Below, piece after piece: positions 20,818-33,862 of a DNA stretch of 64,000 nt. Below the pieces are notes generated by a model, which had not been told where the DNA came from, did no database searches, and saw only the letters and a list, made by a program, of their open reading frames with translations. How positions within the stretch are numbered: position 1 is the first letter of the stretch; each line of letters begins with the position of its first letter. Position numbers and translations under genes: made by a program. This stretch comes from Macrosoma leucophasiata (taxonomy: Eukaryota > Arthropoda > Insecta > Lepidoptera > Hedylidae), in NCBI GenBank assembly GCA_036365455.1, contig JAWQUS010000002.1, positions 62,001 through 126,000 on the forward strand, given 5' to 3'.

Positions 20818-20985
20818 TATGTTAAGTGATGACTGCAGCCTACAAACACCCGCACAAAGACCAAGGTCAAAATGCAGATGTTACCACTCCTGAGGCTTAA
20901 GGTGTTATGTGCCGGAAATTACCGTACATTACCACCTGACCGGAACACTATAGTGCTGAACATTACCATTTGGCGGCAAGTGTTG
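20818..20985 (-). repeat. Family A, central part
   Basis: Antisense copy with small deletions; lacks both ends. Confidence 0.7.
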
Positions 20986-21109
20986 AAACAATTGAAACTG
21001 AAAAGAAAAGTTAACGTTTCCTTTAAATGTCTGCCACTAATAAATTAAGAACAACAGACGTTAAATTTGCGATGAAAACAAAATACGACACTAAAACGTA
21101 TTTATATAA

Positions 21110-21560
21110 TGAGAACGACGAGCCCCGGCTCACCTCAGTGTTGCGCCTGCGGCGGACAACGGCATCGCTTGTATCCGCTCCTGCTCTCGTGCGCATGCGT
21201 CGGGAGTGTGTCGATGGCCCGCGGCTGCTAGGATACCTTGAGATTAATACGAGTAGGACAGGACATATTCGGCCCGCTGTTCTATGAAATATCAAAACTA
21301 TAATTTAAAACTGTTGAAACTGGTGAGGCTGCTATCATGATTAGTTCGACAAGTCCGGTGCATGGAGGGTTACCTCGTCCTATAGCCCGCGGCGCTAATA
21401 GAACTTCTAGAGCTCGCTCATGGCGTCCTGCGCAATCTGCGCATGCGTCGTCACAGTATCCACGTCCAGCGGCGGCAGTCCACGGCATCTAGCACTGTTG
21501 CAGTTTGAATGGGAAGCATTCGGCCTAGCCGCCTAGCCGCCTAGCCGCCGGCTACTCTTG
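21110..21560. other. GC-rich islands, no gene supported
   Basis: Two GC-rich patches (about 21115-21240 and 21380-21550), the second with cctagccgcctagccgcc repeats. Open frames on both strands mirror each other. Confidence 0.4.
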
Positions 21561-22166
21561 TAATATACTCATCATTCCATTTAACACCAAACTTAGGTAG
21601 GTACTATCGTAGCTTTACAACTTATCGATATTACCAGTACATTTGTGTAATGAATTACGTCGCTCAAAGGCAAAGTGATCATCTGGTGTTCCTTTTAACC
21701 CAGTAGTTGATACACTTAATTGCAACGGATTTTATATGAATATAAATCATTCACTGTATTCCACCAGAGATAAACATTTTTTTATTCCTGCTCCCAATTA
21801 ATGTGTTGTAGTTATATTCCATGCACAGTCCTGTCAGTGTTAGCAAACTTTCCGGTCGATATCATTGGAGTATAGCTCTAAATCAATCGATCACAATTCG
21901 CTAATGAGCTCGTCGAACAACTTCAGAATAGTTTGGCTATAAGCCGTAGTTATCGGCCGATTATTTGATTATTTGGCCGAAATTACCGTCTGGTCAATTG
22001 AAGTGCATAGGTGATGTAAATAAAAAAAAATAGATTATCTGTAAGTAGCAAGGAATTTTTTTTAACACTGCGTTTTAGCGACGAGCGGACTCTCTGAATA
22101 ATTGTATAGTACCTAATTAAGCCACCTCTGGCAGCAACAGTAAAAAAGTCAGTAAATATCAGAGCT

Positions 22167-22524
22167 TTATATCAGTTTATCTCTGTATCTCTGTATAACT
22201 GCCTCAGTAGCGTAGTGGTAGCAGGCCACTACTATTACGCTGGAGGTCCTGGGTTCGATTCCCGGGTCGGGGACTATCAGAGATAACGGTTTAAAATCCT
22301 TTATCTCTGCTTCTATTGGGATTTTTTCCATTTTCTGGAAGTTTCCCAGTACCCCGGAGTTTGGTAATGTGCCCGGAGATGGCAACAGGTTCGCCACCTG
22401 TTACATGGGCCAAAACGTAACCGGCGAGTCGTGGGTGTTTGCATGTATGATTGAATGCATGCATTTACCTCTGCCTACCCCTTCGGGGATTACAGGCGTG
22501 AAGTTACGTTATATCAGTTTATCT
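22167..22524 (+). repeat. Full-length tRNA-headed SINE S1 with 16 bp duplication
   Basis: Exact direct repeats ttatatcagtttatct at 22167-22182 and 22509-22524 flank the SINE. The head has cctcagtagcgtagtggt (A box) and gggttcgattcccgggtcg (B box). The body contains agataacggtttaaaatcc and ttctggaagtttcccagt, and the 3' part tgcatgcatttacctctgcc. The perfect duplication indicates a recent LINE-mediated insertion of a Bm1-like SINE. Confidence 0.9.
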
Positions 22525-22719
22525 AAAGTACCGAGGTTGATATATAAGCGTATCAACATCGTTTCTAATTTCTTGTAAATTATGTTTCGTGGGTCGTGAT
22601 GAAATGCCGATTATTATTAATTTCATCTGAATTCTAATTGAGAATCTTCTTTTTAATCAATTAAAATAATAATAAAACCTCGAAATAGGCTGTTTATGAG
22701 AGGCAGATCAGGTAGCAGC

Positions 22720-22805
22720 GGGGCAGGCGCAGGTGGGTGTCGGCGTGTCGGGTGTCGGCAAACAGCCCGCGGGGAAACGTGCACTGCGCGCGCGCTCCGG
22801 GGGTA
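22720..22805. other. GC-rich island
   Basis: Contains ggggcaggcgcaggtgggtg and gtgtcggcgtgtcgggtgtcgg. Confidence 0.45.
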
Positions 22806-23139
22806 ATCCTTATATTGTTGCAAACGTGTATAATCGTATATGAAAGATTTTGTTATAAGTATACCAATTTACAGGGATGTTAAGTGGATGCTGTAGTGGT
22901 TACAGCTACAGACTACAGTCTATAGCTGTCTATAGCTGTACTATAGACAAAAACTCGGGCAAAATACAAACACGTTGACCCTTGATGTTAATTTTGTGCC
23001 TCTGTGATATTAATTACAGAGTCTTTTCAGAGTCAACAAGTGATTAACAATTAATCGCAACACGATCAAGTTGAGCACTCTAATTTTGCGGCCGATACAT
23101 CTTATTTATGTAAATTCTTTCATTTCAATGGACTGACTA

Positions 23140-23252
23140 AATAGCTGAAAATGGCAAACTTAGGCTACCTGCTTGCCAGACTACTCGTTGTGAGCATCTT
23201 TGGGGGAGGCTTTTGTGTAACATTGAATGACTTTCAGCTGAAATTATGATAA
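23140..23252 (+). repeat. RTE-type LINE 3' tail, degenerate
   Basis: The segment gagcatctttgggggaggctt then gactttcagctgaaattatgataatg parallels the 3' end of 9440-10062. Confidence 0.45.
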
Positions 23253-23518
23253 TGAAGCTACCGGCCGCACGGTGCTACGGTGCAAGTGTCTGATGCTACC
23301 GTGTTACAATTAGGTGGCAATGCCTATCCAAAAACTACTGTTGACAGTAGTCTTGCAGTAGCAGGGCACCACTGCTACCCTACCATCCTGTGTTCGATCT
23401 TCTATTATTACATTACATTACATTTTCCTTTAACGGTAGTTTTTCTGTGCTATCTTCAAAGTTTGGTAATAGGCCTGGATGTGTCGATAGGCTCGCTTCG
23501 CCACCTATCACAAAATTT

Positions 23519-23804
23519 ACTGGTGGTACAGCTCCAGTGACGGAGCTCGCGGACGTATGCAGCACCGTATTACCTAATATACTTGCTGCTAAATAGTAGT
23601 GTTCAGCAGTATCGTGTTCCGGTCAGGTGGTAATGTACGGCCCTGTAATTTCCGGTACAGAGTCATAACACCTTAGGCCTCAGAAGTGATAACGCATCTG
23701 CATTTTGACCTTTGGTCTTTGTGTAAGTGTCTTCAGGCTGCAGTCATCACTTAACATCAATGTGAACTGCATGCTTGCTTGCTACTTTCATTACATAAAA
23801 AATA
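23519..23804 (+). repeat. Family A, near full-length
   Basis: Full-length sense copy from actggtggtacagctcc to ttacataaaaaataac. Confidence 0.8.
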
Positions 23805-23884
23805 ACAAAATCTTACTGACAAATGGTGGATATTAAATTTGCATGTATGCTTGAATGCATTGTCAGTAAGATTTTGTTATTTTT
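23799..23884. repeat. Inverted repeat with SINE fragment in loop
   Basis: ataacaaaatcttactgac at the end of a family A copy pairs with gtcagtaagattttgttat at 23862-23880. The ~40 nt loop holds gcatgtatgcttgaatgcat, a 3' piece of SINE S1. Confidence 0.8.
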
Positions 23885-23974
23885 TTTTTTATATATATTT
23901 CTTTTGTATACTCCATAGGCGTCAAATTAGGTACATTTTTACGTACCGTACATGCGTGAACACCCGCACTGATG

Positions 23975-24105
23975 ATGCAGTGTGCCCGGGCGCAGGCGCA
24001 GGAGCAGGTGGTGCGGCGTCACACAGCCCGCGGGGACGTAGCGAGCCGTGATGCCGTGCCGTGCCGTGCCGTGCGAGTGCGCGTGCGCGCCTGCGGCAAG
24101 GTAAC
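23975..24105. other. GC-rich island with tgccg tandem repeat
   Basis: Contains cgggcgcaggcgcaggagca and about four units of tgccg at 24052-24074. Confidence 0.5.
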
Positions 24106-24119
24106 ATCATCCACATATT

Positions 24120-24600
24120 ATGTCCGCTAACATTATTTTTACTTTTATTTTAGTACCGCTGTGTTAAAAAAGGCATAAGCAAGTAGAAGAGCATATTCTA
24201 AAGATTACATAGTTACTGTTTTTTTCTATTAATAAGATTCATTTTAAGAAGGTTCATTTTGTCACATAGGGTCTGATATTACTTTATAGTTTATACTCGT
24301 ACCTAGTCGGTATGATTTCTTCTACATATTCAATGATTAAATTGTCACACTTTAGCTATAGTTAAAAATGTATAATGAATTACTTACACGTAAACCTTTC
24401 TCGTGAATCATTCTGGTAGAGCTTTCCTTTTTTGCGTGGCATGTGCTACTGAAAAGTTGAAGATAACGGCATAATTCCAAAAGTACTACCTACTTATTCC
24501 CCGAGCCAGGGTTCGAACTACCCAGGAGCTCAGATAAATGAAGCAGTTGGTACCGTGAAGTATTTTGAAAATAATTTGATGTTTACTTCTCAACTACTTA
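24120..24600. other. No gene seen
   Basis: AT-rich spacer. Confidence 0.4.
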
Positions 24601-24714
24601 TGTGGAATTTGACTGAGGAATCACATGGAGGGATATTGGTAGAAGGGTTAAGTGGAGCGAGTAGGGTTTGTGTTGGACGATAAACAGTGCATTGTATATG
24701 TTAGACAAATTGAA

Positions 24715-24865
24715 TGAGTGAGGCGCGGGCGGCGCGGGCGGCGCGGTGGTCGGTGGTCGGTGGCGGTGGTCGGAACCGGTCGCGACAAGTGCGCACGCAC
24801 ACAAGCGCGCGGGCACACATGCGCCACTCTCGGCGTGCACGCACCTCACTTGAGGATTGCAGCTA
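24715..24865. other. GC-rich island
   Basis: gcgcgggcg is repeated three times at its left side, followed by cggtggtcggtggcggtggt. Confidence 0.5.
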
Positions 24866-24934
24866 GGGTTGTAGCAGGTCTTTTTCTGAAATATAATGCA
24901 ATTAAATAGCACGATCGAAAAACATAATATTAAA

Positions 24935-25075
24935 TAATGTCAACCCTTGACACATCCTACTGCTGGGCACGAGTTTCATCCCTTCTTGGGAGGAGACCTG
25001 AAGCTTACTCCACCACGCTGCTCCAATGCGAGTTGGTGGAGATAAGGGTTAGTGGCCAATCCGTTACAAAAACAT
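24935..25075 (-). repeat. LINE (ATT)n-tailed module, partial
   Basis: Antisense copy of the 1207-1442 module: tactgctgggcacgag, cttactccaccacgctgctc and cgagttggtggag. Confidence 0.65.
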
Positions 25076-25099
25076 GTAGGTACCTAATTAAAATATTTG

Positions 25100-25985
25100 T
25101 AAACGTATTTTAGCTAAAGTGTTGCCAGTCACTCTTTCGATCTTTTTCCTTTAAATTTATTTACCTAATAGCCAAAACTTTATAATGATTATGAAAAGGA
25201 GTACCTATTGTTTTGGGCCCAATAATACTGAACTCAGTATTGACAGAGAAAGTAATTAAATTACAGTTGTTTAAATAAAATCCATATTCTGTTTTTTAAA
25301 ACAAAAATTTATGAATTTGAAAAAATAGGACCACACGTTTCCCCACTTGCTCAATATTACGTGGCTCACTCATTGTTATCTTTTAATTGGAAGAAGAATT
25401 TCTTAAATTAATTTATTTCTTCCTACAATTCAAAATAAGGTATACTAAGAATTACGTTTAGATATGTATTACAAAAAATCTGTGTTGTGTGCGCCTTATT
25501 AACAATCGCATTATATTTGAATGAAATCTCGCAAACTGTCTTTGTTTATGTTGTCGTCATTCGGAATACAATATTATATAAATAAAACAAATTTCATCTT
25601 GTTTGCGAACCCTAATGGACACACGAAACTCAAAAGGTTTTCTTGTTCCCTCACAAAATAACATAATAAGTTAATAAAATCGATGTGACTTTATCATATT
25701 GCTGTATTACTTAGTAAATCGGTCGATTGCGATACTAGAATAAGATTTTGTAAAATGTTTGTCTATTTGCTTGTCTGCCTGTTTATTCCCAAAACGACAA
25801 AGAATATTTTATCATTTTAAAACATTATTTTTATTGACACAAAAGTCATCTATAAAGTCACAATAGTCAATATAAGTTTCTTTTCTCCTTGCAAATGGAT
25901 ATTTTTGTACAGTACAACGATTGTGCCAGTATCATGAGAGTACTTTATATCTCCCGGAGAATCGGTTTTTACTGTTTATACGTGT
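25100..25985. other. No gene seen
   Basis: AT-rich spacer without recognised repeats. Confidence 0.4.
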
Positions 25986-26014
25986 TCTGCAAGGGAATAA
26001 GTCCTGCAGTGTGT

Positions 26015-26095
26015 CCTGCCCTCACCGCTCACCGCCGCCTGCCCCGAGTCGTGAGCCGACTGCGCCGACTGCGCCGACTGCGCGACTCTAGGACA
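26015..26095. repeat. GC-rich island with 10 bp repeat
   Basis: gactgcgccgactgcgccgac shows a 10 bp unit repeated three times near 26058-26088. Confidence 0.55.
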
Positions 26096-26099
26096 TGTT

Positions 26100-27020
26100 C
26101 AAACACACACAATTTACATTTTATTGCCTTCAATTAAAACGGTTCTAGATGCCGTTGTACTGTAATGTTAATTTGAAATTTAATCTCCTTGAAGATTATG
26201 TAAATCATCATGTTATCACAAAAATGATTGGATTTTTATTGGGTATTGACTCTATTACGTGTAAACACACTCACAAATATTTTTATAGATGCAATAAATA
26301 GATGTTTTGAATGAAACCGAGTCGAGGTACGCCGGGGTAACTTAAGTCCATCTTGCCCCAAACTTATTAACTTAGAACAAGTTTTAAGCTCCTTTCATTC
26401 GAGGATGCCATTGGTAAAAACGACCGTTTGGTACATACTTACAAGTAAAAAGGATTGCATTACCTATTATCCGTTGTTGTGTATGTATTTATCTACTACC
26501 TATTGTGATGTTCTTTGTTACCTGAGTACCGACGGCGTATGTTCAACCAATTTCGATTATGTTTTTTGAGCTCATTTGTTTCACTGTTTGAAAGTTTGTA
26601 TTCAGTTTCATCAAAAACTAAAAAATACACTAATATTTGGTTACAAGGTTTGATTCTTGAAAATTTCATTTTAGCTTACAAACATGATGATCAACCCGTA
26701 GAGATTTGATGATGGACGTAGGTAAATGCCTCGGAATCCCTTTGTTTCTTTTTTAAAACAAAAAGTACTCGTAAAAACAAATAACTTATCTAGTATGTAT
26801 ACCTACTAAAATATAATTTGCTAAATATCCTTCAATCCTATCTTTTCATATTCTTTCCTTAAAATGTATATGTATGACTAAAATACAAAAAAATAAGAAA
26901 AACACACGAACAATTTGGTTCACCATCGAAAGGAACAAATGAACATAAGGTCGTCGAACAGCAAACGCCAAACGCCGCCGGCAACGCAGCAGTCTGCTAA
27001 TGCAGCTATCTATGGGATTC
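26100..27020. other. No gene seen
   Basis: AT-rich spacer; a short frame near 26515 has no recognisable features. Confidence 0.4.
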
Positions 27021-27039
27021 ATTGATGATTCCCAAATAA

Positions 27040-27275
27040 TAAATAGTTGTCGGTGGGAGCGGGCGGCGGGCGGCGGGCGGGACCGGTTAGCTGTCGGCCA
27101 CCCCGTTTATTTTTAGCGAACTGGTTGCAACAAATCTGCGTCATTTCTACCTGTAGTACCTGTGCCTGTGCCGCACGCCGTGAGCCCGTGAGCCCGTGCG
27201 CCCCGTGTACTGCCGCCTGCCGCCTGCCGCCTGCCGACTGCCGCCCCGCGCGACCGGGAACTGTACTCGCAGATG
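27040..27275. other. GC-rich island
   Basis: Contains gcgggcggcgggcggcgggc and a ctgccgc tandem (27213-27240). The frames on both strands are complementary shadows of low-complexity sequence. Confidence 0.5.
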
Positions 27276-27774
27276 TGATCATCTCGTCATCAAGGTTACA
27301 TCATGCGCGAAACTTAAATAGTACGTGAAGTTAGGCGATTGCGGTGGAGGTGAGTAAACGGTCAGTATATTGTGAACGGTATCAACGTACCTATTTAATA
27401 AAGAGGCCAAGCGACATGAAATCCGCTTCACCACCTACCGCGGCGGCGCGCGGTCTCGTGTGTGAATCGCCTTAGTTAGGTACAAGTCGCTGCGCAGAAG
27501 GCAATATTGTTATAAAGAAGGGACAAGGAAAATGTGGCAGTGATTGTTAGCTTTTATCAGGCCAACATTGAAAATCGCTCTCTTTCTTGTCTGTGTTGTC
27601 GTGGCGAGCGAGACTGGTGTAAAGTTTACGCTGGCAACTTCACTCAGTGGTATTTTTATTATTATGTTTTGCACGTACCTTACTTGCTATTTATTATCCA
27701 GTTCGCGATCTATTAGAGTAGAGGTTTCTTGCTTTATTCTAGGATCTCCTTTGCGTCATATGAAGTGTACCGAA

Positions 27775-27980
27775 GGATGTATAATGTGGTAAACAAGCAT
27801 GCAGATCAAATATAACAAATGAATACTGCAGCCTAATAGACGTTAAATGCGGATGTCACCTCTGAGGTTTAATTTGACTTCGTTCTATGACAAGAATGAC
27901 GTGCCATATATTATCATTCAAATTTGACGGCAGATAAATTAGGTAACAGTCCGCAAGTTCTATTAATACGAGTATTCTCC
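27775..27980 (-). repeat. Family A, degenerate copy
   Basis: gtggtaaacaagcatgcag begins a copy with several deletions. Confidence 0.5.
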
Positions 27981-27984
27981 GTAA

Positions 27985-28545
27985 ACGTTATTCTTGGATT
28001 TCAACTAGCGCTCGCGAAGGCATTTCACTTTTTTTGTTTTACAAAATATGTTTCAGCTATAGAATAACAATGACTCGTATATAAATAAGTAAAGGATACG
28101 AATGCAGTCTTCAGGGAGGCAATAAAGCATGTCCTTGGCATTTGTAAAATAAATCAATGGACTGCAGTAATTTTTTAACGTCAACGTAAATCGTGTCCCT
28201 ATTTACTGGGTACTTAAAACAACACGAAATATCGTCACACAAAAAGTTATGAGATAAATCGCCCGGACTCGATATGATGTACGAGTCGGACTCACTACAT
28301 TGTTGGATTCGTCCATTAATACGTCGAGGTCAGGTAATACAGAGAGACGACAGTCCAGGAAGTTACATTATACTTTCAATACTCAATACTCAATATTTAT
28401 TGCTTTCATTTGTTACAGTAGGTAATTACAATAATTATAATGGTGGTATATTACATTTTTGTTAGAATGTCACAAATGAACCCTATTTGGGTATTGCAAT
28501 CCATTTTATGCAGTGAGAGCAAACCGATTCATTTTTAAGCATTTA
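27985..28545. other. No gene seen
   Basis: AT-rich spacer. Confidence 0.4.
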
Positions 28546-28550
28546 TATAT

Positions 28551-28982
28551 TTATATTTTTAGCCAGTCATCAATGTTTTCAAAATATTCTGATAGTTTGT
28601 AGAAACATTTTTTGAGGAGATACTCTTTTAATATTTTAATAAAATTTGGGCTATTTTTGGATTCTCTTATATTTCCTGGTAGTTTATTAAAAATTTTAAC
28701 GCACATAGCATAAGGCCCTGAGTGATATATCTTAAGTTTAGAGGCGGGGATTTCTAACTTGTTTTTTTGGCGTCTTTGATATCGTCGCGGTTGTTCGTCT
28801 CGCATATTGAAAGTTTCGGGATATTTTTTTACAAAATTGCATGCTTCTAATATATATATAGATGTCAATGTTAACAAATTATTGCTTATAAAGTGCGGTT
28901 TACAAGTGTCTCTATTGTCAATATTAGTCAGGATACGGATGCATTTTTTTTGTACTTCTGATGAACTTTGAGTTATAGACAA
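28551..28982 (-). pseudogene. CR1/jockey-like LINE ORF2, C-terminal fragment
   Basis: An open frame of 143 codons reads QKKCIRILTNIDNRDTCKPH, then LLTLTSIYILEACNFVKKYP, and further GPYAMCVKIFNKLPGNIRES, ending YLLKKCFYKLSEYF. This order (QK.IRI, C.P.F, L...YIL, NKLP, fLl..cFYs..E) is the conserved C-terminal region after the RT of jockey/CR1-group LINEs. Only this end is present, as usual for 5'-truncated copies. The frame is undamaged, so the insertion is probably not very old. The lowercase A/T-rich sequence at 28500-28550 would be its 3' untranslated end. Confidence 0.85.
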
Positions 28983-28984
28983 AT

Positions 28985-30095
28985 GAAAAGTTTATCGAAA
29001 CGCTTATTATAAAGACTCGAGACAAAAAATAAAATCTTCATCCAATTATTTTTTGTACTCGTTTAAAACAATGCCTTATAAATATTTGTTTTAACTTAAT
29101 TACTGCACGAAATAATTAAACGCTGATTAATTTCAAAACTTCAATTAATATTTTTAGCGGATACAATGTTATAAGCGACCGTTTCGACGTATCAGTGTTC
29201 CGCTTTTTCCACAACATTGCAGATACTCCATTCCTTTCAAACGAACAATTTAAATAGCATTTGTTTTTCTTGACAAAGATACGGTCTTCGAGTCCATTGA
29301 AGTCTCGATTTACTCATATCGGAGCGGTTCCCGTCGCGGCCGGGGACTTCTCTCACGGCGGCGGCGCGTGAGCCGACTGCCAACTACCCGTTACCATTGG
29401 AATCAACACGATCTCATGATATCACCATTACTTTACTACATTGCTGATTCAGTAAGCTTCTTCCTTGTAAAAAGTCGTACTAACTCAGCGATGTATTTAG
29501 ATTTATGCGTGCGAATAGAATCTAAAGTGAAATGTAGGAGAATGGCGGTGATGACAGGAAGATGCGCGCAATGCGCGTGTGATCGGCCAAACCGCAACGT
29601 TATTGATCGCGGTCTAACAGTTTATCTGTGGTTCAGGAATGTCACATAACGTTATCCAATAACGATGCAATCTCATATAATTCAATCCGACCCATATTAG
29701 TACGGTACAACGCTTTTCTTGTGGTTATAAAATGGATATATTCATATTCATATTTATTGGTATAGGAATGATCAATCATTTGTAGCACAACAATGTTTTC
29801 ATAGGGTATCTAAGTTAACTGGTTTCTGTTCTAGTTCCCATTATAAGTATAATGGGAAATATTACACTAGTTTTGGTACATTTCTAATTCGAACACAACT
29901 AACCTACTATTAGGTTTATAACATAAGTCTTTGCTGAGCTGGAGGCGTATTATGTATCTCAATCGACATCATTTTGATAGCCACTGTTCAGTACGTTACT
30001 GTTTTGGCGTAACGTCATAATGATCATTATTTTAGGAATACAGCCATGTACCTACTGCCAAGTAACTTTCAAATTGAAATTCAAAACAACTTTTT
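28985..30095. other. No gene seen
   Basis: Mostly AT-rich spacer with a small GC-rich patch at 29325-29370. A 93-codon frame at 29368-29649 has no domain. A short hairpin ttcccattataagtataatgggaa lies near 29834-29857. Confidence 0.4.
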
Positions 30096-30099
30096 GTGT

Positions 30100-30672
30100 G
30101 CGTTGCAGTGAATTTGACCCGATAACTTATCGGTCACGTTGCGGTCTATTAGGATGACGTCTTCCAGCTCCACTAGTTCTAAAGGATAGAGATGCCTGGA
30201 CAAATGCTGGTCTAGCTCCACAAGACTTTAAACAATTATTTTTGTGAAAGGAATGTGCATTGTACTAGATATTGTAAAACAAAGTTATAAGAATCATATT
30301 GTGAAAAGAGTTGTAAGTGAACATATTTTGAAAAGGCCCTACTGAGTTTTGTTTTGGCAGGTTTTTTAATCTCAGTAATGTGGGCTTTGGAACTCTAACA
30401 GTGAATGACAAAGAATGTCCCATATTTTTTTATTTAGTCTTATCTTACCGTTTGTAAAAGAGAGTATGGAATATTCAGTTGATACATACCTATTTTTTTA
30501 CTATTAAGTATTTTTGGACAATTATTTATTTTATTTTTGTTTACTTTAACATATTAATCAACGTATCAGTTGTTATTCGCTTTAATTTTATATTTTGTAA
30601 TTTGACCCAACAAAAGCAAATTCTATTACTTCCAAGTGATTAAATAAATTTTTGAGTTTGAGTTTTGAAGTT
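30100..30672 (+). repeat. Probable LINE 3' end with tttgag tail
   Basis: Broken coding-like sequence is followed by an A/T-rich 3' untranslated stretch and aataaatttttgagtttgag, a tail of the kind found on CR1/jockey-group LINEs. Confidence 0.4.
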
Positions 30673-30674
30673 AA

Positions 30675-32555
30675 CAGGTGAGTTTATTTAACCTTTCTGC
30701 GATCCTATCCTTTGAGCGATGTGGCTTGTTCAGCCCGAACTAAAGGTCGCATAGATATTGTAAAACTATGTCACTGACTTTCTATCTTCTACTTTTTTGC
30801 ACCAAATTTAGTCGGACACGGGAACGTGAGGGCGCCGTTAGTTGGACAGCACGCCATGTGAGTATGTATGCTCCCTCCGCGATGCGACCTTTTATAAACG
30901 ACCTCATCACAATTATGAATGAATTTTTGCTTAGATTATAGACAAATCAGCCTCATCGCAAAACTTCATAGTCTGAACACTGTCTGAGACCTTTAGCGAT
31001 AGCGATTAGGTTGCTTACTACTACTTAGTTGATGACTGCTCTACCACAAGTGAGAAAGGAATCAAGCCTTAAAAAATTGCAAGTATCTTAATCAAGTTTC
31101 TGTCATCTCAGTCTCAATTTTATCCTCATAATAAAGACATAACGTCTGATCAAATGTGACAGCAGCAATATACATTTCAAAGTGACAAATGGAGCGGGCA
31201 GGTTTAATGTGTGTCGGGCGCTAATCCGCTCGCTCCAACGCGGGCTCAACCTAATCGCATTAGCTCGACCTTATCTAATGCTTAATTACTGTGAAAGGAC
31301 TTTGGAAATATGTAGATCCTGTCTGGTGTCGGTGACGTTATCGAGGCGGGCAGGAAGCCGGCGACGTTGGAGACGTGTACCTACTGTGACAGCGACAAGC
31401 AGTTCTTATGCCAGTTTGTATTTGCAGCCCTGTTACTACTAGAGAAAAGTCCGCTAGCATTCATGGGCATTTATGTGGTGGTAATAAAAGCTATATGGGA
31501 TCGATTTTAGAAAAGTTTCCTGGTCGGACTTCTCTATGTATGTCCATTGACTACGATTAACTTTGTATCGATGCTCTAATGATGCGGATTTGAGAATTAT
31601 TTGATCAATTCTAGACTTTTCTTTTTGTGAAGATAAAGGTAAAACTAGAAAGCTACTCAACAACTCACGGAAAGTGGAGGGAGGGGCTCCGACACAAGTG
31701 AGGAATTATTTGGAAAACCATACGGCGCATACTTTTTGGCGTGTCCGATGAAAGTCGATACGGTTACCCCTCATAACATGGGAACTACAAAAATAATCGT
31801 TAATGTTTGCAAATCGGAAGTGTATGCATATTTTTTTAATAAGACATACATCTCGTATTAGATAATAATTTACGTTGTTATAGTGGAACTTACAGTGCTT
31901 ACATACCGTTTCGGTTCCATGCATACCATTTAGTGGCGAATATGTTTCTATACGCAGTACGCGCGTTTAGTTTAGTCTACCAAAAGCTGGTTACACACAA
32001 TTTTAACTACCATAGTGAAGAATCTACTTCATACGTAGAACCAGAGTAGTGATGTACCTAGTTGTCAACAGGGCGATCAATCAATCCTAAATACTCGTAC
32101 TGGTGGTGGTAAGGCGTTGTGCGCAGGCGCAGAGACGCGATATTAATACCAATTAACGCGTGGCGATAACTAATTGGAGTCAACTCGGGATTAAGAGCGT
32201 AACGATCACCATTTACACGCGAACATTGGATAAGCAACAAGATTGTACTATCACTGTTTATTTTAAAATATTTACATAACGTGACCACCTACTAACGTGA
32301 CGTCTCTTTGGTTTACGTAGATATTTAATTAAGCAGGGTGGATATTATGAGGAAGTACAAATATCATCATTTCAGCCGAAAACTGCTTCCTGTTGAACAA
32401 AAGCCAAAGGAAATATTCCAAACATGCCCCCATTGATTAGATATTTATTTATCGATATACGGACTGCTCGCTAGTCGCTACATTCCTAACAAAAATGCAA
32501 CAAGACTCATTTCAAAATATTCCAAGTTGAACTGACAAAGTTCGTTAACGGTTAC
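30675..32555. other. No gene seen
   Basis: Spacer with scattered short frames and no repeat that I can place. Confidence 0.4.
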
Positions 32556-32612
32556 GTTAAATTAACGCGCAATTAACGCTTCTGGGAACTGTAAAGTTGT
32601 GTTGAGCGTGAG

Positions 32613-32660
32613 TCAGCGTGACGCGTGACGCGTGACGCGTGACGCGTGACACGTGACGTG
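32613..32660 (+). repeat. 7 bp tandem repeat gacgcgt
   Basis: About six units, the last two altered to gacacgt and gacgtgc. Confidence 0.85.
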
Positions 32661-32904
32661 CAGGAATCTCCGCTCTTTGCACAATTGTATGCAGGAACAG
32701 GAACATGGGAGCTCGGCGCTTGACGCGTGACCCTCGCATAATGTGCTCACGAGATTGAAACCGTGACGTCACGCTACCATCATGCCTAGAGAAAGACTCA
32801 GACTTGCTTAACTGAACAATGCTAAGTGGTATCAGACAACTACTTTCCGCCTCAACGTTCGGATCTGATCCCACTGTAGAGGAATTAGTTATCGTGATAT
32901 GTTT

Positions 32905-33000
32905 TGGGAAATGGTAGATACCTTGGGAGTTTGGTAATGTGTCTGATGGATGTCATGTAACTCACAACATTACCGTCGAAATTTGAATGTTGGATTAATG
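32905..33000 (+). repeat. SINE S1 body fragment
   Basis: ccttgggagtttggtaatgtg and the following segment match the S1 body near 22350-22400. Confidence 0.45.
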
Positions 33001-33004
33001 TATG

Positions 33005-33695
33005 TATTGTATTTTATTCATATATTTATTCATCCTCTGCATGAAGGCCTGTATTAATAGACAAATATCAGTGCCAGCATAACACAGCATTAAGAATCCG
33101 TATAGTTTACGCGAACGTTATCTTAAGATCAGCTTAAGGACTGAGATCTGTCTAGTAATACAGGCGGAATATTTATATTTTTAGTTTTCATTAAGATACT
33201 ACTTTCGAATATCTAGCCCGCCTAGTCGAGCGGAAGCAACACTGCCGTACCATCCTTTGCTGGAACCATTTCACTGCATTTTTAGGCCCCCGTTTGAAAA
33301 CCTCTGGATAGGAAACTAAACTATACTACACTATAGTAAACTATAATGACACACTTGATATACAAAATGTCAAATCGTTAGATCTTTTAGTTCCGAAACT
33401 AAGCGAAAGCAAAGTTTCGCATTTTCGACATTGACTCATGATCATCAAAATAGAGCTAGTACTTTCCATTGTTCTAGAGCGCTGATATTTGTTACAGAGG
33501 TAGAAATTAACGCCCACATAAAGAAAAAACTATAAAAACTAGGATCATTTAAAAAAACATAACGAATGAAATCTGTAGACAAAGTTGAGCCAAGTCTAAG
33601 GTTCCTTACTGCAATTTCTTTATGATTATATTTAATGTTAGCTGACTTGGCCGTTGACCTGTACTGTAAAAGGTATCTTTTATACTTTCAGACAT
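33005..33695. other. No gene seen
   Basis: AT-rich spacer. Confidence 0.4.
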
Positions 33696-33699
33696 AAAA

Positions 33700-33862
33700 G
33701 GTATGTATGTATCTTCACGCCTGGTCCGGCCCGGACGGGGTAGGCAGAGCGTGTGGAGCGCCAAATTCCGGTCCTAACACACCCCCCGTGCCTCATCTAC
33801 CTTCATCATTCTCTTCATACACGCACGCCGATTCCTAAGACTTTTGACCCCACCATCAGACA
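33700..33862 (-). pseudogene. LINE ORF2 C-terminal tail, copy 4
   Basis: Antisense copy from gtatgtatgtatcttcacgc to gaccccaccatcag. Confidence 0.7.
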
